The notes below the pieces were generated by a model that was given only the letters and a program-made list of their open reading frames with translations, did no database searches and was not told the DNA's origin. Positions 7,407 through 15,514 of a stretch of DNA of 27,581 nucleotides are shown piece after piece. The DNA lies in contig DKVK01000093.1 of assembly GCA_002491165.1 (NCBI GenBank), positions 50,407 to 77,987 of the forward strand, in the 5' to 3' direction. The position numbers and the translations under genes are program-made. Source of the stretch: Porphyromonadaceae bacterium UBA7180 (GTDB lineage Bacteria > Bacteroidota > Bacteroidia > Bacteroidales > Muribaculaceae). Position 1 is the stretch's first letter. Each line of letters opens with the position of its first letter.

Positions 7407-7982
7407 ATGAAAGAACGTATTCAACTTGGAATAGTTTCCCGCTATTGGTGGATGCCGCTTATAGTAGGTATCCTTGCGCTGGCATTGGGTGTCTGGACGG
7501 TCTGCTGCCCGCAGGCATCGCTTCCGGTATTGGCATATACCTTCGCCGCTTGCCTCGTGTTTGCGGGTGTCGTTGAGATTGTCTTCTCCGTAATGATGTC
7601 GCGTCACAACTCGCAGTGGGGATGGAGCCTCGCCATCGGTATCCTCGATATATTGGCCGGCGCATGGATGTTCTGCATGAACGGTCCCGAAGCCGTGGTT
7701 ACCTTTATGATCGTCGTCGGCATCTGGATTCTATGTGTGGCCGTCAACTCTATCTGCGAATCCATAATGTTCTCTTCCAATTCTCCCGGCTGGATGGTAT
7801 GGATGGTGCTTCTTCTCATCGCAACCATCGTGCTGGCTTGGATTTTCCTTTCCAACCCTATCGAGGGTGGTATCATCGTCTGGCTGTGGATCGGTATCTC
7901 GCTGATATGCTACGGTGTTTACCGTATGGTCATGGCCTTCAATCTCCGGCGTCTGGGTAAGAAGACGCAAGGCATTATCTGA
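7407..7982 (+). CDS. HdeD-family (DUF308) small membrane protein
   Basis: This 191-aa protein consists of six hydrophobic segments grouped in pairs with short loops (first pair around residues 14-58, later pairs around 71-117 and 128-172). It opens with the WW-PLIVGILALALGVW pattern of HdeD/DUF308 proteins. HdeD is linked to acid resistance in E. coli, but for most homologues the function is unknown. It is divergent from the response regulator, with 192 nt between. The shared direct repeat might control it. I found no convincing TAnnTTTG promoter on this strand, so its regulation is open. The ATG follows a T/A-rich leader. Confidence 0.85.
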   Translation: MKERIQLGIVSRYWWMPLIVGILALALGVWTVCCPQASLPVLAYTFAACLVFAGVVEIVFSVMMSRHNSQWGWSLAIGILDILAGAWMFCMNGPEAVVTFMIVVGIWILCVAVNSICESIMFSSNSPGWMVWMVLLLIATIVLAWIFLSNPIEGGIIVWLWIGISLICYGVYRMVMAFNLRRLGKKTQGII

Positions 7983-8039
7983 TACCAATAAAGAGTACAA
8001 TTGACACGTTACTGTTCATTTCCTCTTAAATAATATAAT

Positions 8040-8086
8040 ATAAGGTATAGTCGAGGCTGATGCAGCGGCTCTGCCTTATTTGTTTG
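8040..8086 (+). terminator. Possible intrinsic terminator after the HdeD-like gene
   Basis: ATAAGG (8040-8045) pairs with CCTTAT (8074-8079), enclosing an inner stem GCTG-atg-CAGC with flanking GAG/CTC. It is followed by TTTGTTTG. The stem is interrupted and the U tract imperfect, so this is a tentative call. The rest of the gap (7983-8106) is AT-rich with nothing recognisable. Confidence 0.35.
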
Positions 8087-8106
8087 CGAGATTTTTTTGA
8101 AAAATA

Positions 8107-8138
8107 TTTGCCTGTTTCGGGAGCTTTGACTAATTTCG
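8107..8138 (+). promoter_or_regulatory. Promoter for the MATE exporter, almost abutting the start codon
   Basis: TTTG (8107-8110), then 20 nt, then TAATTTCG (8131-8138), one mismatch to TAnnTTTG. The expected transcription start is around 8143-8146, only 2-5 nt before the ATG at 8148, predicting a leaderless or near-leaderless mRNA. Confidence 0.6.
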
Positions 8139-8147
8139 CGCCCGAAA

Positions 8148-9509
8148 ATGAACCGGAATCTGAAACTCAGCATCAAATCACCGCTGAAGCGCGAACTCGC
8201 TTTCCTGACGGTGCCCATCTTCATAGAGACATTGCTGATAATGTCGCTTGGCGCGATGGACACTTTCATGCTTTCGCAATACAGCGACGCTGCCGTCGCC
8301 GCCGTCGGGCTCGCAAACCAGATTCTCTCGTTCAGTTTCATTGTTTTCGAGGTCATAAATCTCGGCACCTCCGTTCTGTGCAGCCAATATCTCGGGGCAG
8401 GACTCACCACCCGCATGGAGCACGCCGTCGGCGTCTCCCTGGCTGTGAACCTTTTCTTCGGGCTGCTTATAAGCGGACTGCTCTACTTCAAGGCCGAATG
8501 GATTCTGTCGGCCATGGGTCTCGGCGGCGGGATGCTGCCGCTCGGGGTGGGGTATATGCGCATTGTGGGCGCCGCCGCATTCGTGCAGGCATTGGCCATG
8601 ACCCTCTCCGCCGTGCTCCGCGCCAACAACAAGGCGTATTGGCCCATGCTCGTGTGCCTCGTAGTGAACATTCTCAACATCTTCGGAAACTACACACTTA
8701 TTTTCGGTAAATTCGGCGTACCCGCCATGGGAGTTGTCGGCGCGGCATTGACAACGGCCGGTTGCCGCACGCTCTCGATGTTGATTCTCTTCGTGATTGT
8801 CTTCTGCACAACGATACGCCGTTTCCCGTGGGAGATTTTCCGACGTTGGCCGGGCCACGAGTTCCACAACCTGATGAAGATAGGCCTTCCGGCGGCCGGC
8901 GAACAGATGTCTTACTCCTGCTCGCAGCTTGTCATCTCTTTCTTCATCACTTCGCTGGGGATGGAGGCTCTGGCGGCACGCACCTATTGCGTGAACCTCA
9001 TCATGTACTCCTATCTCTTCTGCATAGCCATCTCCCATGCCGGTGCCATCGTCATCGGGCATCTCGTAGGTAATTCCCGCTGGAACGCCGCCTATACTCT
9101 GGGCCGCTACGTCACGCGCGTCGCTGTGGTCATCACTTTCGGCTTCTCGCTGTGCCTTGCGGGCGCCGGCCATTTCATCATGAATGCCCTCACCGACAAT
9201 GCCGCCATCATAGCGCTCGGGGTGGCGGTGCTCTGGATTGACGTCCCGCTCGAAATAGGTCGTCCGCTCAACATCGTTTACGTCAACATCCTCCAGGGTG
9301 CCGGCGATGTCAACTTCCCCTTCTATGTCGGGGTCATATTCATGTGGACGATAGCTGTAGGGCTCGCGTGGCTCGTGGGCATACCTTTGGGCTACGGCCT
9401 GTTGGGCATGTGGTGGATGTTCTGCCTCGACGAAAATGTGCGGGGTATAGTGTTCCTGCGCCGTTGGCGTTCCCGCCGCTGGACGCACCGCGCTTTCATC
9501 ACCTCCTGA
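8148..9509 (+). CDS. MATE-family multidrug/cation efflux transporter
   Basis: The 453-aa protein has about twelve membrane segments in two halves and the MATE opening (FLTVPIFIETLLIMSLGAMDTFMLSQYSD), as well as the GAALTT and GLPAAGEQ motifs at the end of the first and start of the second half. MATE transporters export drugs or metabolites in exchange for Na+ or H+; the substrate here cannot be told. The ATG at 8148 gives a ~15-residue lead before TM1, which is normal. A promoter sits immediately before it. It is monocistronic: a 290-nt gap and the nuo promoter follow. Confidence 0.92.
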   Translation: MNRNLKLSIKSPLKRELAFLTVPIFIETLLIMSLGAMDTFMLSQYSDAAVAAVGLANQILSFSFIVFEVINLGTSVLCSQYLGAGLTTRMEHAVGVSLAVNLFFGLLISGLLYFKAEWILSAMGLGGGMLPLGVGYMRIVGAAAFVQALAMTLSAVLRANNKAYWPMLVCLVVNILNIFGNYTLIFGKFGVPAMGVVGAALTTAGCRTLSMLILFVIVFCTTIRRFPWEIFRRWPGHEFHNLMKIGLPAAGEQMSYSCSQLVISFFITSLGMEALAARTYCVNLIMYSYLFCIAISHAGAIVIGHLVGNSRWNAAYTLGRYVTRVAVVITFGFSLCLAGAGHFIMNALTDNAAIIALGVAVLWIDVPLEIGRPLNIVYVNILQGAGDVNFPFYVGVIFMWTIAVGLAWLVGIPLGYGLLGMWWMFCLDENVRGIVFLRRWRSRRWTHRAFITS

Positions 9510-9536
9510 CTATACACCAAAAAAACGCTCCGCATG

Positions 9537-9618
9537 AGCTAAAATAGCTAAAAAAGTTAAGTTAACTTTAATAGCGAACACTTCAGGTCGGCTAATTTAG
9601 CCCTCCCGGCTATCTTAG
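9537..9618. repeat. Cluster of short GCTA/TAGC palindromes downstream of the MATE gene
   Basis: Within about 80 bp there are AGCTA-aaa-TAGCT (9537-9549), AAAGTTAA-g-TTAACTTT (9553-9569, framed by GCTA/TAGC) and GGCTAA-t-TTAGCC (9590-9602), then GGCTA and TTAGC once more. Together they could form a string of small hairpins, perhaps a diffuse terminator for the MATE gene. The remainder of the gap up to the nuo promoter shows nothing else. Confidence 0.4.
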
Positions 9619-9695
9619 CAAAGAAAACCCTCCCGCTCCGCGAATCCCGTTTTTGCACAAATACCCCGAAAGCGTGAAAAATCTTTAAAATATAT

Positions 9696-9726
9696 TTTGC
9701 CAATCAACTAAAAATTCCTAACTTTG
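9696..9726 (+). promoter_or_regulatory. Promoter of the nuo-atp-nuo operon
   Basis: TTTG (9696-9699), 19 nt, TAACTTTG (9719-9726): an exact match to both boxes of the Bacteroidetes housekeeping promoter. Transcription should begin near 9732, leaving a leader of about 67 nt to nuoA. It is the only consensus match I see from here to the end of nuoN on this strand in the intergenic gaps. Confidence 0.82.
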
Positions 9727-9799
9727 CAGTGGATTTGTATCCACGCCTTAAGCGTACCATGTATTTAACATTGTAACTAACTAATTTTAAAACGATTAT

Positions 9800-10171
9800 A
9801 TGAATCTACTGTTGGAGATAAGCAACGGAGCTTTAGCCATTACAGCCGCCATTACGGGTGTCTTCTTGGTTTTCGCCGCGCTTCTAATTGCCAGACTGAT
9901 TTCCCCGAGATCGTTCTCTGTGAAAAAATCCGAGCCTTACGAATGTGGTATCCCCACACGTGGCCAGTCCATGATACAGTTTAAGGCCGGATATTATATT
10001 TTCGCAATCCTCTTCTTGATTTTCGATGTTGAAACGGTGTTCCTCTATCCCTGGGCGGTCGTTACGCGCTCGATGGGTCCCCAGAGCCTCGCTGTCATCG
10101 GTGTCTTCCTCTTCATTCTTGTTTTAGGTTTAGCTTACGCTTGGCGAAAAGGAGCGCTTAAATGGTCATGA
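9800..10171 (+). CDS. nuoA: NADH-quinone oxidoreductase subunit A
   Basis: The 123-aa protein has three membrane segments and the NuoA signature: YECGIP in the first loop, then FAILFLIFDVETVFLYPWAV in TM2. The conserved acidic residues of TM2 (D and E in FDVETVF) are present. NuoA lies at the hinge between the peripheral and membrane arms of complex I. It is the first gene of the long operon, with an A/T-rich leader before the ATG and an overlap with nuoB. Confidence 0.97.
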   Translation: MNLLLEISNGALAITAAITGVFLVFAALLIARLISPRSFSVKKSEPYECGIPTRGQSMIQFKAGYYIFAILFLIFDVETVFLYPWAVVTRSMGPQSLAVIGVFLFILVLGLAYAWRKGALKWS

Positions 10172-10779
10172 AAGAGCCCAAAATTAAAAGCATGTCGCGC
10201 AGCGACTTCAAAGATAACGAGTATATCGACCAACTGGTAGAAGAACTCAACGCCACCGGCGCCAACGTCATGGTGGGTATGTTCGACGACCTTATCAACT
10301 GGGGGCGCGCCAACTCCCTATGGCCTTTCTGCTTCGGTACTTCATGTTGCGCCATCGAGTTTATGTGTCTCGGCGCTGCCCGCTACGATATGGCACGCTT
10401 CGGTTTCGAGGTTGCACGCAACTCGCCCCGTCAGGCAGACTTCATCATGGTGCAGGGTACCATCGTACACCGCATGGCTCCAGTCCTCCGTCGTCTCTAC
10501 GAGCAGCTCGCCGAACCCAAGTATGTTATCGCCGCCGGTAGTTGCGCCGTTTCCGGTGGCCCGTTCAAGAACTCCTATTGTGTGCTCCCCGGTGTCGACA
10601 AGATTCTCCCCGTGGACGTCTATATGCCCGGATGTCCCCCGCGTCCCGAAGCCATGTTCTACGGGCTGATGCAGCTGCAGCGCAAAATCAAAGTCCAGAA
10701 ATTCTTCGGCGGCGCTAACCGTAAGGAAAAGCGCGAAGACTTCTTCCGCGAACACCCCGAAGAACGTGGCCTGATTTGA
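10162..10779 (+). CDS. nuoB: NADH-quinone oxidoreductase subunit B
   Basis: NuoB (205 aa) carries iron-sulphur cluster N2, the last relay before quinone. The ligands are all present: C62-C63 (SCCAIEF), C128 (GSCA) and C158 (PGCPPRPE). Two starts are possible: the ATG at 10162, or the ATG at 10168, which gives the familiar 4-nt ATGA overlap with the nuoA stop; the latter looks more natural. The short basic C-terminal tail ends REHPEERGLI. The gap to nuoCD is 51 nt. Confidence 0.97.
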   Translation: MVMKEPKIKSMSRSDFKDNEYIDQLVEELNATGANVMVGMFDDLINWGRANSLWPFCFGTSCCAIEFMCLGAARYDMARFGFEVARNSPRQADFIMVQGTIVHRMAPVLRRLYEQLAEPKYVIAAGSCAVSGGPFKNSYCVLPGVDKILPVDVYMPGCPPRPEAMFYGLMQLQRKIKVQKFFGGANRKEKREDFFREHPEERGLI

Positions 10780-10830
10780 TAAAATCACACCTTTTTTATA
10801 TAAGAACAAACTCTGACATCAACAGCTAAA

Positions 10831-12462
10831 ATGAGCGATATTAAAAATATAATCGGAAAAATCTGCCCGGAAGCTCAGTTCACCGACGGAGACATCCTCG
10901 AAGTGACTGTCCCCGATATGGTTTGGCATCCGCTGGCTGAGGCCCTCAGAAATACCAAAGGGCTCGAATTTGACCTCCTTTCCGCCGTTGTAGGTATGGA
11001 TTGGAAGGAAAATTTCGGTGTGGTTTACTATCTTACCTCCACAGTGCGTAACTGGGATATGCTCACCGTAAAAGTCATCGCCGCCGACCGCGAAGACCCG
11101 ATGATTCACTCTGTAAGTGACATCTGGGGTGTGGCCAACTTCCAGGAACGCGAAGTTTTCGATTTCTTCGGAATAAAATTCATAAACCATCCTGATATGC
11201 GCCGCTTCTTCCTGCGCAACGACTGGGTAGGTTATCCTCTCCGAAAAGATTATGACGCAAGCCCCGAACTCAACCCTATACGTCTCGACGATGAAATCAA
11301 TGAGGACGACACTTGTGCTTATATCGAACAGCCCGACGGCTCCATCGTCAAGGAAGACCGCAAGGTGTTCGGCCCCGATGAATATGTTATCAATGTAGGC
11401 CCGCAGCACCCCTCCACCCATGGTGTGATGCGTTTCCGCTGCGCCCTCGACGGCGAGATTATAAATAAGGTGGACATCGTCTCCGGTTACATCCATCGAG
11501 GCATCGAGAAACTCTGCGAAAGCCTCGGCTATCCGCAGACTCTCCACTTCACCGACCGTATGGACTATATGTCGGCCCACATGAACCGTCACTGCCTCTG
11601 CATGTGTGTGGAGAAAGCTCTTGGCATCGAAGTGCCCAAGCGTGCCCAGGTCATCCGCACCATGATGGACGAACTGATGCGTATCTCGTCACACCTGCTG
11701 TCGTTCGGTTGCGCAGCCATGGACCTTGGTGCAACCACGGCGTTCTTCTACGGCTTCCGCGAGCGCGAACAGGTGCTCGACATCTTCGAGAAAACCTGTG
11801 GCGCACGTATGTCCATGAACTATAACGTTATAGGCGGTGTAGTAGCCGACCTCCATCCCGACTTCCGGAAAGATGTCAAGGCTCTGATCGAAATCATGCC
11901 TGAACGTCTCAAAGAATACCATAAAGTCTTCACCGGCAATATCATAGCCCAGAACCGTATGAAGGGCGTCGGCATCCTCCCCAAGGAGAATGCCATAAGC
12001 TACGCCATCACCGGTCCTTCGGGACGCGGCTCCAACTTCAGTTGCGACTGCCGCAAAAAGCACCCTTACGCTGTCTACGATGAAGTGGACTTCGATGAAG
12101 TTCTGCTCGACGGCTGTGACTCCTTCTCCCGTTACATGGTCCGCATGAAAGAGATAGAGCAGTCATGCCGCATCCTCGAGCAGCTTGTCGACCGTATTCC
12201 GGAAGGCGAAATCCGCGCTCAGGTTCCCAAACTCATCAAGCTCCCCGTTGGCCACTGGTATCAGCAGGTGGAGGCATCGCGCGGCACATTCGGCGTCTAC
12301 ATCGAAAGCGACGGAGGCAAGACTCCTTACCGCATGCACTTCCAGAGCCCCTGCTTCAACCTCGTGGGTGCCGTTGACCAGTGTACGCGCGGCCTCATGA
12401 TAGCCGACCTTATTACCGTTGAAGCCATCCTCGACTTCGTAATCCCCGACATCGACCGATAA
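10831..12462 (+). CDS. nuoCD: NADH-quinone oxidoreductase fused subunits C and D
   Basis: Residues 1 to about 150 are NuoC (REVFDFFGI and HPDMRRFFL around 107-128). An acidic linker (about 150-175) joins it to NuoD, which opens with VGPQHPSTHGVMRF (189-202) containing the quinone-site histidines of QHPSTHG, followed by GYIHRGIEKL. Subunits C and D are fused as in E. coli, but the total of 543 aa is shorter than the ~600 of E. coli. It forms the quinone-proximal part of the peripheral arm with NuoB and NuoI. A hairpin follows in the gap before nuoH. Confidence 0.97.
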   Translation: MSDIKNIIGKICPEAQFTDGDILEVTVPDMVWHPLAEALRNTKGLEFDLLSAVVGMDWKENFGVVYYLTSTVRNWDMLTVKVIAADREDPMIHSVSDIWGVANFQEREVFDFFGIKFINHPDMRRFFLRNDWVGYPLRKDYDASPELNPIRLDDEINEDDTCAYIEQPDGSIVKEDRKVFGPDEYVINVGPQHPSTHGVMRFRCALDGEIINKVDIVSGYIHRGIEKLCESLGYPQTLHFTDRMDYMSAHMNRHCLCMCVEKALGIEVPKRAQVIRTMMDELMRISSHLLSFGCAAMDLGATTAFFYGFREREQVLDIFEKTCGARMSMNYNVIGGVVADLHPDFRKDVKALIEIMPERLKEYHKVFTGNIIAQNRMKGVGILPKENAISYAITGPSGRGSNFSCDCRKKHPYAVYDEVDFDEVLLDGCDSFSRYMVRMKEIEQSCRILEQLVDRIPEGEIRAQVPKLIKLPVGHWYQQVEASRGTFGVYIESDGGKTPYRMHFQSPCFNLVGAVDQCTRGLMIADLITVEAILDFVIPDIDR

Positions 12463-12467
12463 CTCGG

Positions 12468-12506
12468 GCAGGCCGCTTCCGCGACACGCGCCGGGCGGCC
12501 TCCTGC
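12468..12506 (+). other. Intercistronic hairpin between nuoCD and nuoH
   Basis: GCAG-GCCGC (12468-12476) can pair with GCGGC-(ctc)-CTGC (12495-12506) around a GC-rich loop. No T run follows, so it is not a convincing terminator. It may be an mRNA-stability or processing element inside the operon. Confidence 0.35.
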
Positions 12507-12555
12507 GGTTCCACATTTTGAAAGTAGTAAGAACAACTATAATAATTAAACCCAA

Positions 12556-13632
12556 ATGTTCGATTTTGATATAGTCACATCATGGTTCAACGGCCTGCTT
12601 ACCGGCTTCATGCCGCAGTGGGCGGCAACGCTCATCGAATGTGTCGTCATAGGAGTTATCGTCCTCTTGGTTTACGCGCTCCTTGCCCTGTTTTACATAC
12701 TCTATGAACGCAAGCTCTGCGCTTGGTTCCAGTGTCGTCTCGGCCCTATGCGTGTCGGCCGCTGGGGTGTCCTTCAGGTGTTCGCCGATATGTTTAAAAT
12801 CCTTATCAAGGAGCTTATCTGCCTCAAGGGCACCGATAAATTCCTCTTTAAGTTGGCGCCTTACATCGTCATCACCTCGTCGGTTACGATGCTCGCCTGC
12901 CTCCCGTGGGGCAAAGGGCTGCAAATCATCGACTATAATATAGGTATATTCTTCATCCTGGCAGTGAGCTCCGTAGGTATCCTCGGTATTCTGCTGGCTG
13001 GATGGTCTTCAAACAACAAGTACACCCTCATCGGCGCCATGCGTTCCGGCGCGCAGATGGTCAGCTACGAACTTTCGCTGGGTCTGGCCATGATTACCAT
13101 CGTCTGCCTCGCCGGCACAATGAACATCACTGAAATCGTTGCCGAGCAGGACAAGGCCTGGTTCCTCTTCCGCGGCCATATACCTGCCATCATCGCTTTC
13201 GTGATCTATCTTATCGCCGCCACGGCTGAAACCAACCGTGGCCCGTTCGACCTCCCCGAGGCAGAGCACGAGCTTACCGCCGGTTACCACACCGAGTATT
13301 CGGGTATCCACTTCGGCTTCTTCTATCTGGCAGAATACCTGAACCTGTTCATCGTTTCCGGTATCGCCTCGCTGATGTTCCTCGGCGGCTGGATGCCGCT
13401 CCACATCCCGGGGCTCGACGGCTTCAACAACGTGATGAACTTCATCCCCGGACCCGTATGGTTCCTCGCCAAGGCGTTCTTCATCTCCTACGTCATCATT
13501 TGGTTCAAGTGGACCTTCCCGCGTATCCGAATCGACCAGATGCTCTCCTTCGAGTGGAAATACCTTATGCCCATCGCGCTGGCCAACCTCGTGCTCATGG
13601 CATGCTTCGTGGCGTTCGGATGGCACTTCTAA
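12556..13632 (+). CDS. nuoH: NADH-quinone oxidoreductase subunit H
   Basis: The 358-aa membrane protein has about eight to nine helices. Conserved blocks include YERKLCAWFQCRLGPMRVG (50-68), QVFADMFKILIKE (74-86) and AETNRGPFDLPEAEHEL (224-240) followed by TAGYHTEYSG. These acidic loops line the quinone cavity and couple it to the membrane arm. In complete nuo operons the next gene is normally nuoI; here it is atpD after a 43-nt gap without terminator or promoter. Confidence 0.97.
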   Translation: MFDFDIVTSWFNGLLTGFMPQWAATLIECVVIGVIVLLVYALLALFYILYERKLCAWFQCRLGPMRVGRWGVLQVFADMFKILIKELICLKGTDKFLFKLAPYIVITSSVTMLACLPWGKGLQIIDYNIGIFFILAVSSVGILGILLAGWSSNNKYTLIGAMRSGAQMVSYELSLGLAMITIVCLAGTMNITEIVAEQDKAWFLFRGHIPAIIAFVIYLIAATAETNRGPFDLPEAEHELTAGYHTEYSGIHFGFFYLAEYLNLFIVSGIASLMFLGGWMPLHIPGLDGFNNVMNFIPGPVWFLAKAFFISYVIIWFKWTFPRIRIDQMLSFEWKYLMPIALANLVLMACFVAFGWHF

Positions 13633-13675
13633 TCTAATGAATAATAACTGACTCAAACTATAAAACTCCAACCAA

Positions 13676-15178
13676 ATGAGTGCTAATTTCGGAACAGTAA
13701 CTCAAGTCATAGGCCCGGTTATCGACGTCTCGTTCGACTGTGGCAAGGAATCTATACCTCCCATCTACGCCGCTCTCAAAGTGGAACGCGATAACGGCGA
13801 AGAACTCATCCTCGAGGTGGAACAGCACATCGGTGAGGACACCGTGCGCTGCGTCGCCATGGAAAGTACCGACGGCGTGCGCCGCGGCGTGAAAGTCGAA
13901 AACCTCGGGCGCCCTATCGCTGTCCCGACAGGCAATCAGCTCAAGGGTCGCCTCCTCAACGTTATCGGCGAACCCATAGACGAGCTTGAGCCTCTCGACC
14001 GCAAGAACCTTCGCGGTATCCACCAGCCTGCTCCAGCTTTCGACGACCTCGCCATCTCTACCGAAATCCTGATGACCGGTATCAAGGTAATCGACTTCCT
14101 TGAGCCTTATTCCAAAGGTGGTAAAATCGGACTCTTCGGCGGTGCCGGTGTGGGTAAGACTGTGCTCATTCAGGAGCTGATTAACAATATTGCAAAGGGA
14201 CACAACGGTTTCTCCGTATTCACCGGTGTGGGTGAACGTACCCGCGAGGGTAACGACCTTCTGCGCGAGATGATCGAGAGTGGCGTTATGTCGTATGGCG
14301 AGAAATTCCTCGAAGGTATGGAGAAAGGGGAGTGGAATCTCGCCGATGTCGACATGAAAGCCGTCAACAACAGCCAGGCCACACTCGTGTTCGGCCAGAT
14401 GAACGAACCGCCGGGCGCACGTCTCCGCGTTGCCCTTTCCGGCCTTACCGTAGCTGAGCAGTTCCGCGATCAGGACGGCGGCGGACGCGATATCCTCCTC
14501 TTCATCGACAACATTTTCCGTTTCACTCAGGCCGGCTCCGAGGTATCCGCACTTCTCGGCCGTATGCCTTCGGCCGTCGGTTACCAACCTACACTTGCCT
14601 CGGAGATGGGTGCCCTTCAGGAACGTATTACCTCCACTAAGCAAGGTAACATTACATCGGTACAGGCTATATATGTGCCGGCCGACGACCTTACCGACCC
14701 GGCGCCTGCAACGACCTTCAGCTTCCTGGACGCTACCACCGTGCTTTCGCGTAAAATCGCCGAGCTCGGTATCTACCCGGCCGTCGATCCCCTCGATTCC
14801 ACATCGCGTATCCTCGACCCGAACATCATCGGAGAGGAACACTACAATGTGGCTCAGGAAGTTAAGCAGCTTCTCCAGAAATACAACGAACTTCAGGATA
14901 TCATCGCCATCCTCGGTGTGGACGAACTCAGCGACGAGGACAAACTCGTTGTGGCCCGCGCACGCCGCGCGCAGCGTTTCCTCTCGCAGCCTTTCCACGT
15001 GGCAGAGCAGTTCACCGGCCTTCCCGGCGTTATGGTGACACTGCCCGAGACCATCCGTGGCTTCAAGATGATTCTCAGCGGCGAAATGGACGAGTATCCC
15101 GAACAGGCATTCCTCAACGTTGGTACCATAGACGAGGCTATCGCCAAGGGTAAGAAGATGCTTGCCGAAGTTAAATAA
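13676..15178 (+). CDS. atpD: F1 ATP synthase subunit beta
   Basis: The 500-aa catalytic subunit has a Walker A motif GGAGVGKT (155-162), the catalytic glutamate E187 in GERTREGND, the ALSGLTVAEQFRD block, Walker B ILLFIDNIF and a DELSEED-type loop (DELSDED, 416-422). Between MIESGV and SQATLVFGQMNEPPGAR there is an extra acidic/aromatic stretch (about residues 205-232) compared with E. coli, which I recognise as typical of Bacteroidetes. It is the first gene of the eight-gene ATP synthase block, placed directly behind nuoH. Confidence 0.98.
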   Translation: MSANFGTVTQVIGPVIDVSFDCGKESIPPIYAALKVERDNGEELILEVEQHIGEDTVRCVAMESTDGVRRGVKVENLGRPIAVPTGNQLKGRLLNVIGEPIDELEPLDRKNLRGIHQPAPAFDDLAISTEILMTGIKVIDFLEPYSKGGKIGLFGGAGVGKTVLIQELINNIAKGHNGFSVFTGVGERTREGNDLLREMIESGVMSYGEKFLEGMEKGEWNLADVDMKAVNNSQATLVFGQMNEPPGARLRVALSGLTVAEQFRDQDGGGRDILLFIDNIFRFTQAGSEVSALLGRMPSAVGYQPTLASEMGALQERITSTKQGNITSVQAIYVPADDLTDPAPATTFSFLDATTVLSRKIAELGIYPAVDPLDSTSRILDPNIIGEEHYNVAQEVKQLLQKYNELQDIIAILGVDELSDEDKLVVARARRAQRFLSQPFHVAEQFTGLPGVMVTLPETIRGFKMILSGEMDEYPEQAFLNVGTIDEAIAKGKKMLAEVK

Positions 15179-15265
15179 TCTTATTGGACGATGCACGTTA
15201 CGGGCGGTAATTCATTCCTCCTGATCATGCAAATCCCAAAACCATCAAACCGGACTCCGTAAATT

Positions 15266-15502
15266 ATGACTCTCGAAATAATATCTCCGCACAAAGTGCT
15301 CTTCAAGGGAGACGCCGACATGGTGACACTGCCAGGACGTCTTGGCTCATTCACGGTGTTGAGAAATCATGCGCCCCTTATTTCGGTCCTCGACAAGGGT
15401 AAGGTAGTATACCGCACCCCGGCCGGTGCAGAAGAAAGCATTGACATCTCCGGAGGTCTGGCCGATGTCGACAACAACGTAATCTCCGTTTGCATTTTCT
15501 AA
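15266..15502 (+). CDS. atpC: F1 ATP synthase subunit epsilon, short form
   Basis: At 78 aa the protein covers only the N-terminal beta-sandwich of epsilon (TLEIISPHKVLFKGDADMVTLPG, then LRNHAPLIS). The C-terminal two-helix hairpin of the ~135-aa E. coli protein, which in other bacteria can insert into F1 and inhibit ATP hydrolysis, is missing. The reading frame closes cleanly at 15502 and atpB follows after 12 nt, so it does not look like a recent truncation. Short epsilon is common in Bacteroidetes. The 87-nt gap before it shows no recognisable element. Confidence 0.94.
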   Translation: MTLEIISPHKVLFKGDADMVTLPGRLGSFTVLRNHAPLISVLDKGKVVYRTPAGAEESIDISGGLADVDNNVISVCIF

Positions 15503-15514
15503 TAAATTGTAATA

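Noticed and set aside
8178..9488. A 436-codon minus-strand frame opposite the MATE gene
   Set aside because: Its His/Glu/Arg-rich composition is typical of an antisense frame of a GC-rich membrane protein gene; no promoter or motif supports it.
13633..13675. A possible promoter or terminator at the nuoH-atpD junction
   Set aside because: The 43 nt contain no TAnnTTTG, no TTTG at a suitable distance and no hairpin with a T run.
13658..15196. A 512-codon open frame on the minus strand opposite atpD
   Set aside because: It is the shadow of a highly conserved gene. The atpD reading is certain from its motifs, and the antisense translation has no recognisable domain and a skewed composition.
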